Assembly (NCBI GenBank): GCA_020636075.1
Contig: JACJYO010000006.1
Span: 186,001-250,000, forward strand
Source: Lewinellaceae bacterium
GTDB lineage: Bacteria > Bacteroidota > Bacteroidia > Chitinophagales > Saprospiraceae
Reading direction: 5' to 3'
Length of the DNA stretch: 64,000 bases
Made by a program: the position numbers and the translations under genes. Every line of letters starts with the position of its first letter. Positions within the stretch are counted from its first letter, which is position 1. The notes below the pieces were generated by a model, which made no database searches, was not told where the DNA came from, and worked only from the letters and a program-made list of their open reading frames with translations. Below, one piece after another: positions 24,489 through 34,381 of the stretch.

Positions 24489-25655
24489 ATGGCAAAAATT
24501 TTAGTCGTCGACGATGAAATGCCCATCCGCAGAACACTGCGCGAAATTCTCGAGTTTGAACAATATGTAGTCGAAGAAGCAACGGATGGCCTTGAATGTG
24601 TGGCGAAAGCGCAAAAAGAAAAATACGATGTCATCATTATGGACATTAAAATGCCCAAAATGGATGGCATTGAAGCCCTGGAGCGCCTTCAGATTTTGAG
24701 CCCGGAAACGCCGGTGGTTATGATTTCCGGCCATGGCAATATCGAAACCGCAGTGGATGCAGTTAAAAAAGGCGCGTTCGATTATATTTCCAAGCCACCC
24801 GATTTGAACCGGATGCTCATCACCATCCGGAATGCCATGGAAAAAGCCGAATTGGTAACCACAACCCGGGTGCTCCAAAAACAGGCGCGCACCAGCAAGG
24901 GCATTACCATGATCGGAGAAAGCGCCCCTATCGCCGAGATCAAACGTTTATTGGAAAAGGTGGCACCCACGGATAGCCGGGTACTCATCACCGGCCAGAA
25001 CGGTACCGGCAAAGAACTGGTCGCCCGCTGGATTCACGAAAAAAGCAACCGCGCCAGCGGCCCTATCGTGGAGGTCAACTGCGCTGCTATCCCCGCTGAG
25101 CTGATCGAAAGCGAGCTTTTCGGGCATAAAAAAGGCTCCTTTACCGGTGCGATCGCCGACCGGCCCGGCAAATTCGAACAAGCCGATGGCGGTACGCTTT
25201 TCCTGGATGAAATCGGCGATATGAGCCTCGATGCTCAAGCCAAGGTGCTGCGCGCCTTGCAGGAAAATAAGATCACCCGTGTGGGCGACAACAAGGAGAT
25301 AAAGGTGGATGTCCGGGTGCTTGCCGCTACCAATAAAAATTTGCGGGAAGAAATCGATGGTGGCCGTTTCCGTGAAGACCTTTACCATCGCCTCGCAGTG
25401 ATCGTGGTTCAGGTGCCGTCCCTCAACGAACGCCGCGACGATATTCCGCTGCTCATCGAGCACTTCAACCGCCGTATCAGCGATGACTACGGGCATGCGC
25501 CCAAAACATTTACCCCGGAGGCGATCAAAGCCCTTCAGGAATACAACTGGACCGGCAATATCCGGGAACTGGCCAATGTAGTGGAACGGCTGCTTATCCT
25601 TTGCGATCAAAGTGTGAAGGAGGAAGATGTGCGGCTCTATGTTTTTCCGAAATAA
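24489..25655 (+). CDS. Sigma-54-dependent response regulator (NtrC type) lacking the DNA-binding domain
   Basis: 388 residues. The receiver domain (about 1-120) has the acidic pair in VVDDE, phospho-Asp in VIIMDIKMP and Lys in SKPPD. The AAA+ sigma-54 interaction domain (about 140-380) has Walker A GQNGTGKE, the loop GSFTGA (usually GAFTGA), Walker B GGTLFLDEIGD and the sensor region NWTGNIRELANVVERL. The protein stops about 20 residues after the AAA+ domain, so the usual Fis-type HTH is missing. It may act from solution on sigma-54 holoenzyme, as known HTH-less activators do. Its kinase is not in the window. Confidence 0.9.
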   Translation: MAKILVVDDEMPIRRTLREILEFEQYVVEEATDGLECVAKAQKEKYDVIIMDIKMPKMDGIEALERLQILSPETPVVMISGHGNIETAVDAVKKGAFDYISKPPDLNRMLITIRNAMEKAELVTTTRVLQKQARTSKGITMIGESAPIAEIKRLLEKVAPTDSRVLITGQNGTGKELVARWIHEKSNRASGPIVEVNCAAIPAELIESELFGHKKGSFTGAIADRPGKFEQADGGTLFLDEIGDMSLDAQAKVLRALQENKITRVGDNKEIKVDVRVLAATNKNLREEIDGGRFREDLYHRLAVIVVQVPSLNERRDDIPLLIEHFNRRISDDYGHAPKTFTPEAIKALQEYNWTGNIRELANVVERLLILCDQSVKEEDVRLYVFPK

Positions 25656-25666
25656 GTTGAATTTTT

Positions 25667-25725
25667 AACCGCAAAGACGCAAAGGCGCGGAGTTTATCAC
25701 TCCGCGCCTTTGCGTCTTTGCGGGC
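25667..25725. repeat. Family B palindromic repeat
   Basis: The most perfect copy of this family. CCGCAAAGACGCAAAGGCGC pairs with its complement across a GGAGTTTATCACTCC tip. It lies 11 bp after the sigma-54 activator stop codon, where its transcript would form a long hairpin. Confidence 0.88.
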
Positions 25726-25985
25726 AAAATTCCCAGGCGCCGCCAGACAGCTACTCATTGCAACCGGCACTTTACGCGAGTACCCGTCCATTGAATCAAG
25801 TGCCGCTGGAAAAATTTCTCGCTGCCGCTATACTTGTACCCGACAAGTGTTTCCATCCACAAAATTCAAATGATCATGCTAAGCGACAAATTGAAAAAAC
25901 ACGGTAAGACTGCCCTCATCGTTTACCTTTGTTGGTGTACAGTCAAAGGCCTCGCCTTCCTGGCATTAGGCAGTTACCTATTAAA

Positions 25986-26795
25986 ATGACATCCACAAAA
26001 AAACGATTGATGTGTATCGTTGCCCATCCCGACGATGAGTCGTTCGGCATGGGCGGCACGCTGGCTAAATATGCCAGCGAAGGTGTGGAAACCACCATCC
26101 TGATGGCTACCCGGGGCGAACGCGGGCGCTTTGGCCTGGCTGCCGAATCGCCCGGGCCGGAGGTAGTGGGAGCAACCCGTACGCAGGAACTCCTTGCCGC
26201 AGCCGCCCTGCTCGGGGTATCCAGGGTAGATTTTCTCAACTACATGGATGCCGAACTTGATCAGGCTGCCCCCGGCGAAATCATTGCGGCTATCGCCCGG
26301 CATATCCGCCAGGAAAAACCTCAGGTGGTCATCACCTTTGGCCCGGAGGGCGGCTACGGCCATCCGGATCACATCGCCATTTCACAGTTTGCGACGGCAG
26401 CTATTGTACGCGCCGCCGACCCTACCTTTGAAACATCCGGGGCGCCTCCACACAGCGTGTTAAAACTGTACTACGTCGCCTGGCCACAGTCGAAATGGAC
26501 TGTCTTTCAATCTGTTTTCAAAAAATTGATTTCAACGGTAGATGGCGTTCAGCGCGTTGCCACGCCATGCCCCGACTGGCAGATCACTACGCGCCTCGAC
26601 ACAACAGCGCACTGGCCAATCGCCTGGGAAGCAATTTTGTGTCACAAAACGCAAGTCGCGATTTATGGCAACCTCGAAAAACTGACTCCGGCCCAACACC
26701 GTATTTTATGGGGCCAACAAGAGTATTATCGGGTATTCAGCCTCGTGAATGGCGGGCGAAACCCGGAAATTGATCTTTTTGAAGGCATTGGCTAA
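25986..26795 (+). CDS. PIG-L/LmbE family deacetylase
   Basis: 269 residues. The zinc-site motif AHPDDES lies near the N-terminus, the third ligand is in YGHPDHIAIS, and TRGERGRFG follows the first strand. These enzymes remove N-acetyl groups from sugar conjugates (GlcNAc-inositol, GlcNAc-malate in bacillithiol synthesis and others). The substrate here is not clear, and no bacillithiol partner genes are adjacent. A -7-like element TACCTTTG lies at 25924-25931. The next gene starts 19 bp after the stop codon, so the two are probably co-transcribed. Confidence 0.88.
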   Translation: MTSTKKRLMCIVAHPDDESFGMGGTLAKYASEGVETTILMATRGERGRFGLAAESPGPEVVGATRTQELLAAAALLGVSRVDFLNYMDAELDQAAPGEIIAAIARHIRQEKPQVVITFGPEGGYGHPDHIAISQFATAAIVRAADPTFETSGAPPHSVLKLYYVAWPQSKWTVFQSVFKKLISTVDGVQRVATPCPDWQITTRLDTTAHWPIAWEAILCHKTQVAIYGNLEKLTPAQHRILWGQQEYYRVFSLVNGGRNPEIDLFEGIG

Positions 26796-26814
26796 AAAAA
26801 CAAAAACGATACTT

Positions 26815-28314
26815 ATGACACCTGTAAAACAAAAACCGGCCGCCCGGATTGATAAAGTGAACATACCCTCGGATACGTTCCGGGAACTCGGCCATGCACT
26901 GGTCGACCAAATTGCCGGCCTGTTTGAACGGCTGCCAACGGCGCCGGTAACCGCTGCAACAAATGATGAAAAAATCCGTGAAATGCTCCAGGCGCTGAAC
27001 CCGGCTTCAGACAATGGTCAGGATGCCGGTCCGCTGCTTGAAAAAACTACCCGGCTGTTATTCGACCATTCGTTGTTCAACGGCCATCCGAAATTTTGGG
27101 GGTACATCACTTCCTCGCCTACGCCGATTGGCGTATTGGCCGACATGCTCGCCGCAGCAGTCAATCCCAATGTGGGCGCCTATGTTTTGTCGCCGGTTGC
27201 CACTGAAATTGAAAAACAGACGATCGACTGGATCGGCCGGTTTATGGGATACCCTGCCGGCGGCGGTTTGCTGGTTAGTGGCGGCAATATGGCCAACTAC
27301 GTCGGATTTCTGGCTGCCTTGCGTGCAGCTACCGGAACGGAGGCCCGGGAAAAAGGTCTGCGTAACATTGACGCCAATCTCGTGGTGTATTGTTCTTCCG
27401 AAACTCATACGTGGGTCCAAAAGGCTGCCGATTTGTACGGCCTGGGCACCGACAATATTCGCTGGATTGGCACCGATGCCAAAAAACGAATGAACCCGGT
27501 ATTGCTGGAAGAAGAAATACAGGCTGACAAAGCGGCGGGTAACCAGCCTTTTCTGGTTATCGGGACCGCGGGCTCGGTGGGTGTCGGGGCAGTGGACCCA
27601 CTCGATGACCTTGCGGCGCTTTGCGAAAAATACGGGCTATGGTTCCATATTGATGGCGCATATGGCGGTTTTGCAAGCGCTTTGCCTGAACTGAAGGCCC
27701 AATTTGCCGGCCTTGAAAAAGCTGACTCACTGGCTGTTGATCCCCACAAGTGGCTGTACGCCCCTTTGGAAGCGGGCTGCGCATTGGTAAAAAATCCCCG
27801 GCACCTGACCGATACGTTTTCCTACCATCCGACCTATTTCAATTTTGAACACACCCGGCTGAATTTTATAGACTACGGCCCTCAAAATTCCCGTGGATTC
27901 AGAGCCCTGAAAGTTTGGCTTTCAGCCCAACACCTCGGCATGGAAGGCCACCGCCAACTGATCCGGGAAGATATCGCGCTTGCGCGGTATGCCTCCGATG
28001 TACTTCGGGCAGAACCTGATTTTGAGGTTTTTTCAACCGAGCTCAGCATTAGCGCGTTCCGGTATGTGCCACCAGCTTTAAACGCGAAAATTGGCGAGCC
28101 GGAAACTGAGTCCTACCTCAATCAATTGAACCAGGCCATTCTGAATCAGATGGAGGCCAGCGGCGCTTTTTTTATGTCGAATGCTGTGCTGGATGGGAAG
28201 TTCGTGCTGCGGATGTGTATTGTGAATTTCCGGACGAGTGCGGCCGATATCGAGGCTATTCCGGCATATGTGCGGGAACTTGGGGCATTAATTCACAAAC
28301 AAAAAAGCCAATAA
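26815..28314 (+). CDS. Pyridoxal-phosphate-dependent decarboxylase (group II, aromatic-L-amino-acid type)
   Basis: 499 residues. The PLP-binding lysine is in VDPHKWLYAP near residue 310, and the cofactor Asp is in FHIDGAYGG. The substrate loop NPNVGAYVLSPVATEIEKQ and the GLLVSGGNMAN stretch are typical of the family. Members decarboxylate aromatic amino acids, glutamate or diaminobutyrate; the N-terminal FNGHPKFWGYITSSPTPIG fits aromatic-type bacterial members. ATG 26815 is preferred over the longer frame from 26749, which overlaps the deacetylase gene. A family A element begins 7 bp after the stop codon. Confidence 0.88.
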   Translation: MTPVKQKPAARIDKVNIPSDTFRELGHALVDQIAGLFERLPTAPVTAATNDEKIREMLQALNPASDNGQDAGPLLEKTTRLLFDHSLFNGHPKFWGYITSSPTPIGVLADMLAAAVNPNVGAYVLSPVATEIEKQTIDWIGRFMGYPAGGGLLVSGGNMANYVGFLAALRAATGTEAREKGLRNIDANLVVYCSSETHTWVQKAADLYGLGTDNIRWIGTDAKKRMNPVLLEEEIQADKAAGNQPFLVIGTAGSVGVGAVDPLDDLAALCEKYGLWFHIDGAYGGFASALPELKAQFAGLEKADSLAVDPHKWLYAPLEAGCALVKNPRHLTDTFSYHPTYFNFEHTRLNFIDYGPQNSRGFRALKVWLSAQHLGMEGHRQLIREDIALARYASDVLRAEPDFEVFSTELSISAFRYVPPALNAKIGEPETESYLNQLNQAILNQMEASGAFFMSNAVLDGKFVLRMCIVNFRTSAADIEAIPAYVRELGALIHKQKSQ

Positions 28315-28320
28315 AAATAC

Positions 28321-28472
28321 GCGGGTGTCTCAAAAGAGAGGAATCTGAAATGCCCGTCGTAGAATATTTTATTTACCACGGAGGCCACGGAGAATCAAAC
28401 TCCGTGGCCTCCGTGTCTCCGTGTGAAAATTGGAATTGCCTGCGCGTGCGAGGACTTATGATACACCCTCGC
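28321..28472. repeat. Family A complete element with terminal inverted repeats (152 bp)
   Basis: The ends GCGGGTGTCTCA and TGATACACCCTCGC are imperfect inverted repeats, and the central CACGGAG arms (28373-28431) form a long palindrome. The arrangement is that of a MITE. The same left (GAATCTGAAATGCC) and right (TGCCTGCGC, GAGGACTTATGA) shoulders recur around 8760-9000 and in the copy split by the IS110 element. Confidence 0.8.
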
Positions 28473-28489
28473 ATGTTGCAAGCTCAGTT

Positions 28490-31400
28490 CTATTTTACCA
28501 ATTTTCCGGAAACAACCAGCCGGGAATTTTCCCTGAATTCATAAAAATATACACCGCGTGGTAATACCCCGGCGTCGAACCCAAATGTCGGGCTTGCCGG
28601 GTTGAGTTCCAGAGCCACCTGGCCAAGTTGGTTGATCAGGCGAAATTGCATTACTGCGTGATGCGGCAGTCCATTTGTTGTACCTGCACCCAATGATTCA
28701 TCGGGTTGGGGAAATGCGCAAGGCTACGCCAGGGTGAAGAGATTTTGGGTGCCTGTCGTTTGGATAAAATCATGCCCGATCGTGTGCAGCGTTTGGTTTG
28801 TAATGACCGGCGCGTTGTTGTCAAAATAAATGGCTGCTGTGTTTCGGATTTCCGTGCCGGACGGCAAGTCGGGATGTTGCGATACGCGGAACTTCACAAA
28901 GCCCTGCGACAACTCGGGGTTGCTCGCGGAATCCGGCAAATTTATCCCTGGGAAGCGGAAAACAACTACGCCATCGCCTTGCATATCCCATTCGTAGGGA
29001 TGGCTGCTTGCCCCCGGGCGCACGGTCAGTGGGTTTAAAAACTGCACCGAAGGGCGAAAGGGTATCACGCATCGCGACTGTGAAGGCAGTATCGGTACCG
29101 GTATTTTGAAACCGGATCAGGTATTCGATATCCGTATTTTCTTCGATAAAATGCTCGGGCGCATAGCCTCTGGGAAATCCGTTTTTGTCGTTCGGGTCAT
29201 AGGAGTTGGTGCTTTCCAGGCAAAATAAATCGATCCAGGGCTCCACATCCGGCAAAGGGTACTGATTCACAAAACCCAAACTCACCGGGCCGCCATTGCT
29301 ATTGCAGCCTTCCACCCAGGCTATGGGTGTGCTCAGGCCGGGCAAGCCGGGTGTTTGCTCTGCTTCAAGCCGGTAAAATGCGCCGGTTGCGGGGAAACTC
29401 CGGCTAAACGACCCACCGGCATTCAGCTGGAATTGCCCGGGTGCCTGCATAAGCAAAACGTTGTCTTCGATCACAATGTAATCCTGTGCCTGACTCATGT
29501 TCCCGGTTCCGACATTCTGAATGGTGAAGGTGACCGAGTCGCCTGTGCAAGCCGCTGAAACTTCAATTTTGGAGCCATCCCAGCTTGGGGCGGGGTCCTG
29601 GCTGAGGGAGTCCGGGTAGCCGTGTGCTTCAAAGCAGTAGGTGGTGCCCAGCGGGTCGGTACAGGGCGTTTTTACCGTTATCGTTATGGTTCCGCAGGCT
29701 TCGGTGAGCAGGTCGCCAAGCAAAAAGGTGTACACATTGCCATCCACGGCATCCCAGGGGATACTTGAACTTTGCACAGTCAGCGCCGGATCGATGGTGA
29801 TTTCAAGTTGTGCATCTTCTGCCGTTACAGCACCGTTGTTGCAATAGTTGACATGCACATTGGAATTTAGACAGGGGCGCAGGCTATTGGTTGCCACATC
29901 CACCTCCACGACCGGATGTGGCGCCAGCGAGTCGCATTGCATGCCAAACATTGCCTGGAAAGTGCTGCTGTTACCAAACGCGATGTCGAAATCCTGAAGG
30001 CAGGTGAAGGTGCAGGTTAACCCGTCGTTGGCAGGCGGTGCTATGGAAAAAAAGCCCTGGAATTCATTGGTAATGCCGGCAGGTTGGGTGATGACAAAAT
30101 AGCCGTTCGAGTCGGTAGTAGTTTCAAATAAAAAAGTTCCCTGGTGAAACAAATTTGCCACAATGGTCCAATTTGGGTAGGCCGGCTCGAAGGGGTCTTT
30201 TATGCAGTCGCCGTCGTAGTCTTCAAAAACATAACCAAACAAACTGTCGATGGGTTGAACATGGTAAAACCCGGTAAAATCCACGCCGGTAGTGGTGTCT
30301 TGCGCAAGTACTGTGGTGGTTAGCGTGTCCGGGCAATAAAACCACAAGGGCGAAGGGGGCGGTATGGTTACCTGGTAATTGCCGGTGTCGAGGGTTATTT
30401 GATAATTGCCATTCGAACCGACACGTGCTGAACCGGCAAATGCTCCGTTTTTGAAAGCCTGCACTAGTTGGCCCTCCAACAGCGAATCCACATCGGACAG
30501 GCAATCGTCATCCAGGTCGCCGGTAGCCATGCCGGAAATACCCGATTGGAAATGGCGTCCGGCGCTATCCAGGCGAATCGCAAAGGGGATGATAAACCGG
30601 TTCGTGTTGAGGTCTGGGTTAGCCTCCTGTCCGCCGGTGGCAATGCACCCACCATCAGGCAGTGCTTCAATGAATCGCCCGAAGTAGCCGTCAAACCCCG
30701 GACCAACAACAGTATAGGATTGCAGGTTGCCCTGGGTGTCCAAACGGCACAACAGTGGTTGAGCAAGGTATGGGATATAATTGGATTTGATCGTAGCCCA
30801 ATACCCGCTGCCATCTGCCATCGGCGACAGGCCGACAACTGCTCCCAGGCCATCCGGGAAATCCGGCAGGTTTAAAAATTTTTGCTCCCAAAGTATATTC
30901 CCCTGAGCATCCAGTTTAGCTAAATACGCCTTGTTGAATTCAGTGCCACCGATTAAAAACCCATCATCCGGAGTTGGGACCACTATGCGTGCAGCGTGTA
31001 AAACACTTTGCTGGTAAACGATCTTCTCCCAAAGTATTTGGCTTCCATCGGCATTAAACCGGGTGGCCACGATGCCGGTAGTGTTGAAGGTGGCCCCATC
31101 AAAACCCTGGCCAACAGCCACCAGGCCGCCATCGGGCGTCAGGCAAGCGCCGCCAGCGATCATTCCAACCGGAAGTCCCCAGTTGGCCTGATTAACCAGG
31201 TTGCCGTTTAGGTCGTAGCAGATTAAAAATCCGTGATTGACAGTGGGTTGTGTTTGGCTGCCGATGATGCACAATCCGGCAGGGGTTTCAAGCAGTTGCA
31301 CACCTTGAAATGACGAATTTGGGTCGATCTGCTGTAAATCGCGCTCGAAGACAAGATTGAACTGTGTATCCAGTTTTTGTAATTTGGTTGTAACCTGATT

Positions 31401-31733
31401 TCCAATTCGTTCGCGGTAGATCAATGCAAATCCATGGTCCGTTGTCCGGATCAGATCTAGTGCTGTAACGCCTTTCCCGAAATTTATGAGTTGTTCCGAG
31501 GCCGGCATGCCCGTGCCATCCGTTTGGACCAGGCGGATATGATCTGGATTGATAAATGAGGCGTCCTCGATCAACAGCAAAAAGGAGTCGCCCGGCATGG
31601 GCAGTGCTTTCACGACTTCGGCGCCGTCGGTGAAATTCTGATCGTGATAATGCCGTTGCCAGCCTTGGGCATAGCTGCCGGGTAAAAACAAAACAGTCAA
31701 AGCAAGCCAAAGTGAAATTTGCATGGGTTTCAT
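28490..31733 (-). pseudogene. T9SS-secreted multidomain protein, C-terminus broken by three frameshifts
   Basis: About 1,080 residues if repaired. It has a signal peptide (about 1-24), then a long beta-propeller-like N-part with repeated GGxxAxG and L-D-x-x-G-N units. SdrD/Cna-B-like segments follow (DYDGDCIKDPFEPAYPNW), then CARDB-like domains and the Saprospiraceae-type SYDPNDKNGFPRGY domain. The reading frame shifts near 29040-29055 (extra T in a T-run), near 28725 (extra base) and near 28667 (missing A in an A-run). After correction the protein continues through PLTVRPGASSHPYEW, HFPNPMNHW and a normal T9SS sorting domain ending VVSGKLVK. Without repair it would not be exported by T9SS. 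Decay or sequencing error. Confidence 0.8.
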
Positions 31734-31865
31734 GTTGCGCTGAATTTTCGGTGAAAAGAAACGATACACGCGACGTATGCTGCAAAAGTGATTTGATATG
31801 TTGGGCTTGCAAACAACATTTACCTATGTTTGTCAAAAAGTAAATTTTGGATTTCTTTTTGTAAA

Positions 31866-33254
31866 ATGCCTGATAATAAACTATTTAAACTGTTTGAGTC
31901 GCTGAGTGGTGTAGAAAAGCGGGAGTGTACAAAATTTTTACAAAGCCCCTATTTTAATCAGCGGGAAGATGTGCTTCGCTTGTGGCAACAGTTGTTTGAC
32001 CCGGAATTTATAACCCTCCAGCCTAAATCAGCCTGGCGTCGGGTTTATCCGACAATAGCATTTGATGCGCAGCAATGGCGGCATCTTCAGTCTTTTTTGA
32101 TCGCCCGGATAAAACGGTTTCTGGGACAACGCGCATTCGATCAAATGCCGCTTGCCGCCGATCTTCAGCTGGCGCCGGTGCTGCGGCAAAAAAATTTGCG
32201 AAAGCCCCACCGGTATATTTTGCAGCGGATGAGTAAACAACTGGAATCCCTCCCGCACGACCAGGAGTTTTACCACTTGCAATATCAGCTGGAATGGGAA
32301 AAATATACCGCGGTGGAATCGCATACTCGTTCCCGGGAAAACAATCTTGCCGCGGTAGGGACGGCTCTCGATGTTTACCTTTTGGCCAGCAAACTTCGAT
32401 TGGCCTGTCTCATGGAATCGCATCAGGCCGTATTCAACACCGAGTATGACCGGGGCTATCTGCCGCTGCTTATGGCTTACCTCGAAACTTCCAGCCTGCG
32501 TGAAGTGCCTCTGGTGGCGTTGTATTATTATTGCTACCGTGCTTTTGGTGGCGGTACCGAGCAGGACTTTCATGCTTTCCGGCAACAATTTGAGCAGCAA
32601 TCGGCGCAACTTCCTGAGGAAGAACGCCGGACGTTTTTGCTTTTGGCTGTGAACGTTTGCATACGCCGCCTGAATTCCGGTGACGAACGCTATATCCGTG
32701 AAGCTTTTGACCTGTACCGGGTTGGTTTGGAAACCGATGCGTTGCTGGAAAATGGTTTTTTAAGCCGATTTGCGTATAAAAATATTGTTGCACTTGGCTT
32801 GCGCCTGAAGGAGTTTGCCTGGGTGGAAGAATTTATTCAGCGCTATGAAATTTTTCTGGAAGAAAAATACCGGGTAGCGAACAGGAACTATAACCTCGCG
32901 CGCTTGTATTTCATGCAAAACGATTATAGCCGTGCGATGCCTCTGCTTGCCCAGGTTGATGAAAGTGACTTGTTACTCAACCTCGACAGCCGGGTGATGT
33001 TGTTAAAAATGTATTTCGAAACGGGCGAATGGGATGCATTAGATGCCCTGATTGCCAGCTTTAAAGTTTTGTTGCTGCGCAAAAAAAAGGTGATTGGATA
33101 CCACCAAACCCATTACCTGAATACACTCCGGTATATCCGAAAGTTGGTGCGCCTCAATTTGAATGATAAAAATGCGGTGGCCAACTTCCGGAACGAAGTG
33201 GCAGAAAACAAGGCTGTGATCGAAAAGGATTGGTTGTTGTTGCATGCACGATAG
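31866..33254 (+). CDS. Helical-repeat protein of unknown function
   Basis: 462 residues from ATG 31866, with no signal peptide or membrane segment. Composition and periodicity suggest an all-helical, TPR-like fold, for example NYNLARLYFMQNDYSRAMPLLAQV and VMLLKMYFETGEWDALDALIASF in the C-terminal third. The N-terminus (DNKLFKLFESLSGVEKRECTKFLQSPYFNQREDVLRLWQQL) recurs, as I recall, in large families of Saprospiraceae proteins of similar length. Function unknown. It is divergent from the T9SS gene, and the prenyl synthase gene follows about 120 bp downstream on the same strand. Confidence 0.7.
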   Translation: MPDNKLFKLFESLSGVEKRECTKFLQSPYFNQREDVLRLWQQLFDPEFITLQPKSAWRRVYPTIAFDAQQWRHLQSFLIARIKRFLGQRAFDQMPLAADLQLAPVLRQKNLRKPHRYILQRMSKQLESLPHDQEFYHLQYQLEWEKYTAVESHTRSRENNLAAVGTALDVYLLASKLRLACLMESHQAVFNTEYDRGYLPLLMAYLETSSLREVPLVALYYYCYRAFGGGTEQDFHAFRQQFEQQSAQLPEEERRTFLLLAVNVCIRRLNSGDERYIREAFDLYRVGLETDALLENGFLSRFAYKNIVALGLRLKEFAWVEEFIQRYEIFLEEKYRVANRNYNLARLYFMQNDYSRAMPLLAQVDESDLLLNLDSRVMLLKMYFETGEWDALDALIASFKVLLLRKKKVIGYHQTHYLNTLRYIRKLVRLNLNDKNAVANFRNEVAENKAVIEKDWLLLHAR

Positions 33255-33373
33255 AACTCGGCGACAGAACAATCCGGTATTATAAACCAACCTTCCTACC
33301 TTCGCGCTGTTTTACAACGAAATTTTATGGCTGGACCCGGCCAGAAACCATCAAAACTGAACCATAGGCACGC

Positions 33374-34342
33374 ATGCGCCTCGACACCATTAAACAGCCG
33401 ATAGCCGACGAGTTAGACGTTTTCGAACAACGGTTTCGCGATGCCATGCGCAGCCAGGTGCCCTTGCTCGATAAGATTACCTGGTATATCGTTCAGCGCA
33501 AAGGCAAACAAGTCCGTCCGATGCTGGTGCTGCTGAGTGCACGGCTTTTTGGCCCGATTACCGAGGCGTCGTACACGGCTGCATCGTTGGTTGAGCTCCT
33601 CCACACGGCTACCCTTGTCCACGACGACGTGGTGGATGACGCCTACGAACGCCGTGGTTTTTTTTCGATCAATGCACTTTGGAAAAACAAGATTGCGGTT
33701 TTGGTTGGCGACTTTTTGCTCTCTCAGGGTTTGTTACTCAGTGTGCGCCAGGAGCAATTCCGACTGCTGGCTATTGTAAGCCAGGCTGTGAAAGAAATGG
33801 CTGAGGGTGAGCTGCTGCAAATGGAAAAAGCGCGCCGGCTCGATATCAAAGAAGATATTTACTACGAAATTATTCGCCAGAAAACGGCTTCATTGATTGC
33901 CGCTGCTTGCAGTGCTGGTGCAGCGAGCACGGCTACCAATGAAGCCGATATTGAACGTATCCGGATGTTTGGTGAGAAAACTGGTATGGCTTTCCAAATT
34001 CGGGATGATTTGTTTGACTTTGGCGATGACGATGTCGGCAAGCCACTTGGGATTGATATTAAGGAGAAAAAAATGACCCTGCCGCTGATTTATGCTTTGT
34101 CCAAAGCCGACCGGCCTACGCGCAGGCACATTATAAATTTGGTGAAAAACGAAAGCGACAAAGCTGAAAAAGTCAACGAGGTTATTCAGTTCGTTCGGGA
34201 AAGCGGCGGTTTGGAATATGCCAGGGAAGCTATGTATCGGTTCCGGCAGGAGGCATTTGATTTGCTCGACAATGTTCCCGACAGCCCGGCAAAACAATCG
34301 TTACGGGACTTACTTGTTTTTGTGACGGAGCGTAAAAAATGA
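33374..34342 (+). CDS. Polyprenyl (octaprenyl-type) diphosphate synthase
   Basis: 322 residues. The first Asp-rich motif is LVHDDVVDD and the second is FQIRDDLFDFGDD. KGKQVRPMLVLLSA near residue 38 binds the homoallylic substrate, and GKPLGIDIKEKKMTLPLIYAL is the typical late motif. The enzyme builds the all-trans isoprenoid side chain of menaquinone, the usual Bacteroidota respiratory quinone. Chain length is not certain from sequence. A -7-like element TACCTTCG lies at 33297-33304, about 70 bp upstream of the ATG. Complete and cytoplasmic. Confidence 0.92.
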   Translation: MRLDTIKQPIADELDVFEQRFRDAMRSQVPLLDKITWYIVQRKGKQVRPMLVLLSARLFGPITEASYTAASLVELLHTATLVHDDVVDDAYERRGFFSINALWKNKIAVLVGDFLLSQGLLLSVRQEQFRLLAIVSQAVKEMAEGELLQMEKARRLDIKEDIYYEIIRQKTASLIAAACSAGAASTATNEADIERIRMFGEKTGMAFQIRDDLFDFGDDDVGKPLGIDIKEKKMTLPLIYALSKADRPTRRHIINLVKNESDKAEKVNEVIQFVRESGGLEYAREAMYRFRQEAFDLLDNVPDSPAKQSLRDLLVFVTERKK

Positions 34343-34381
34343 TTTTTTTACCTTGGGTATTGTGCCCTTGGCAAAGGTGAG

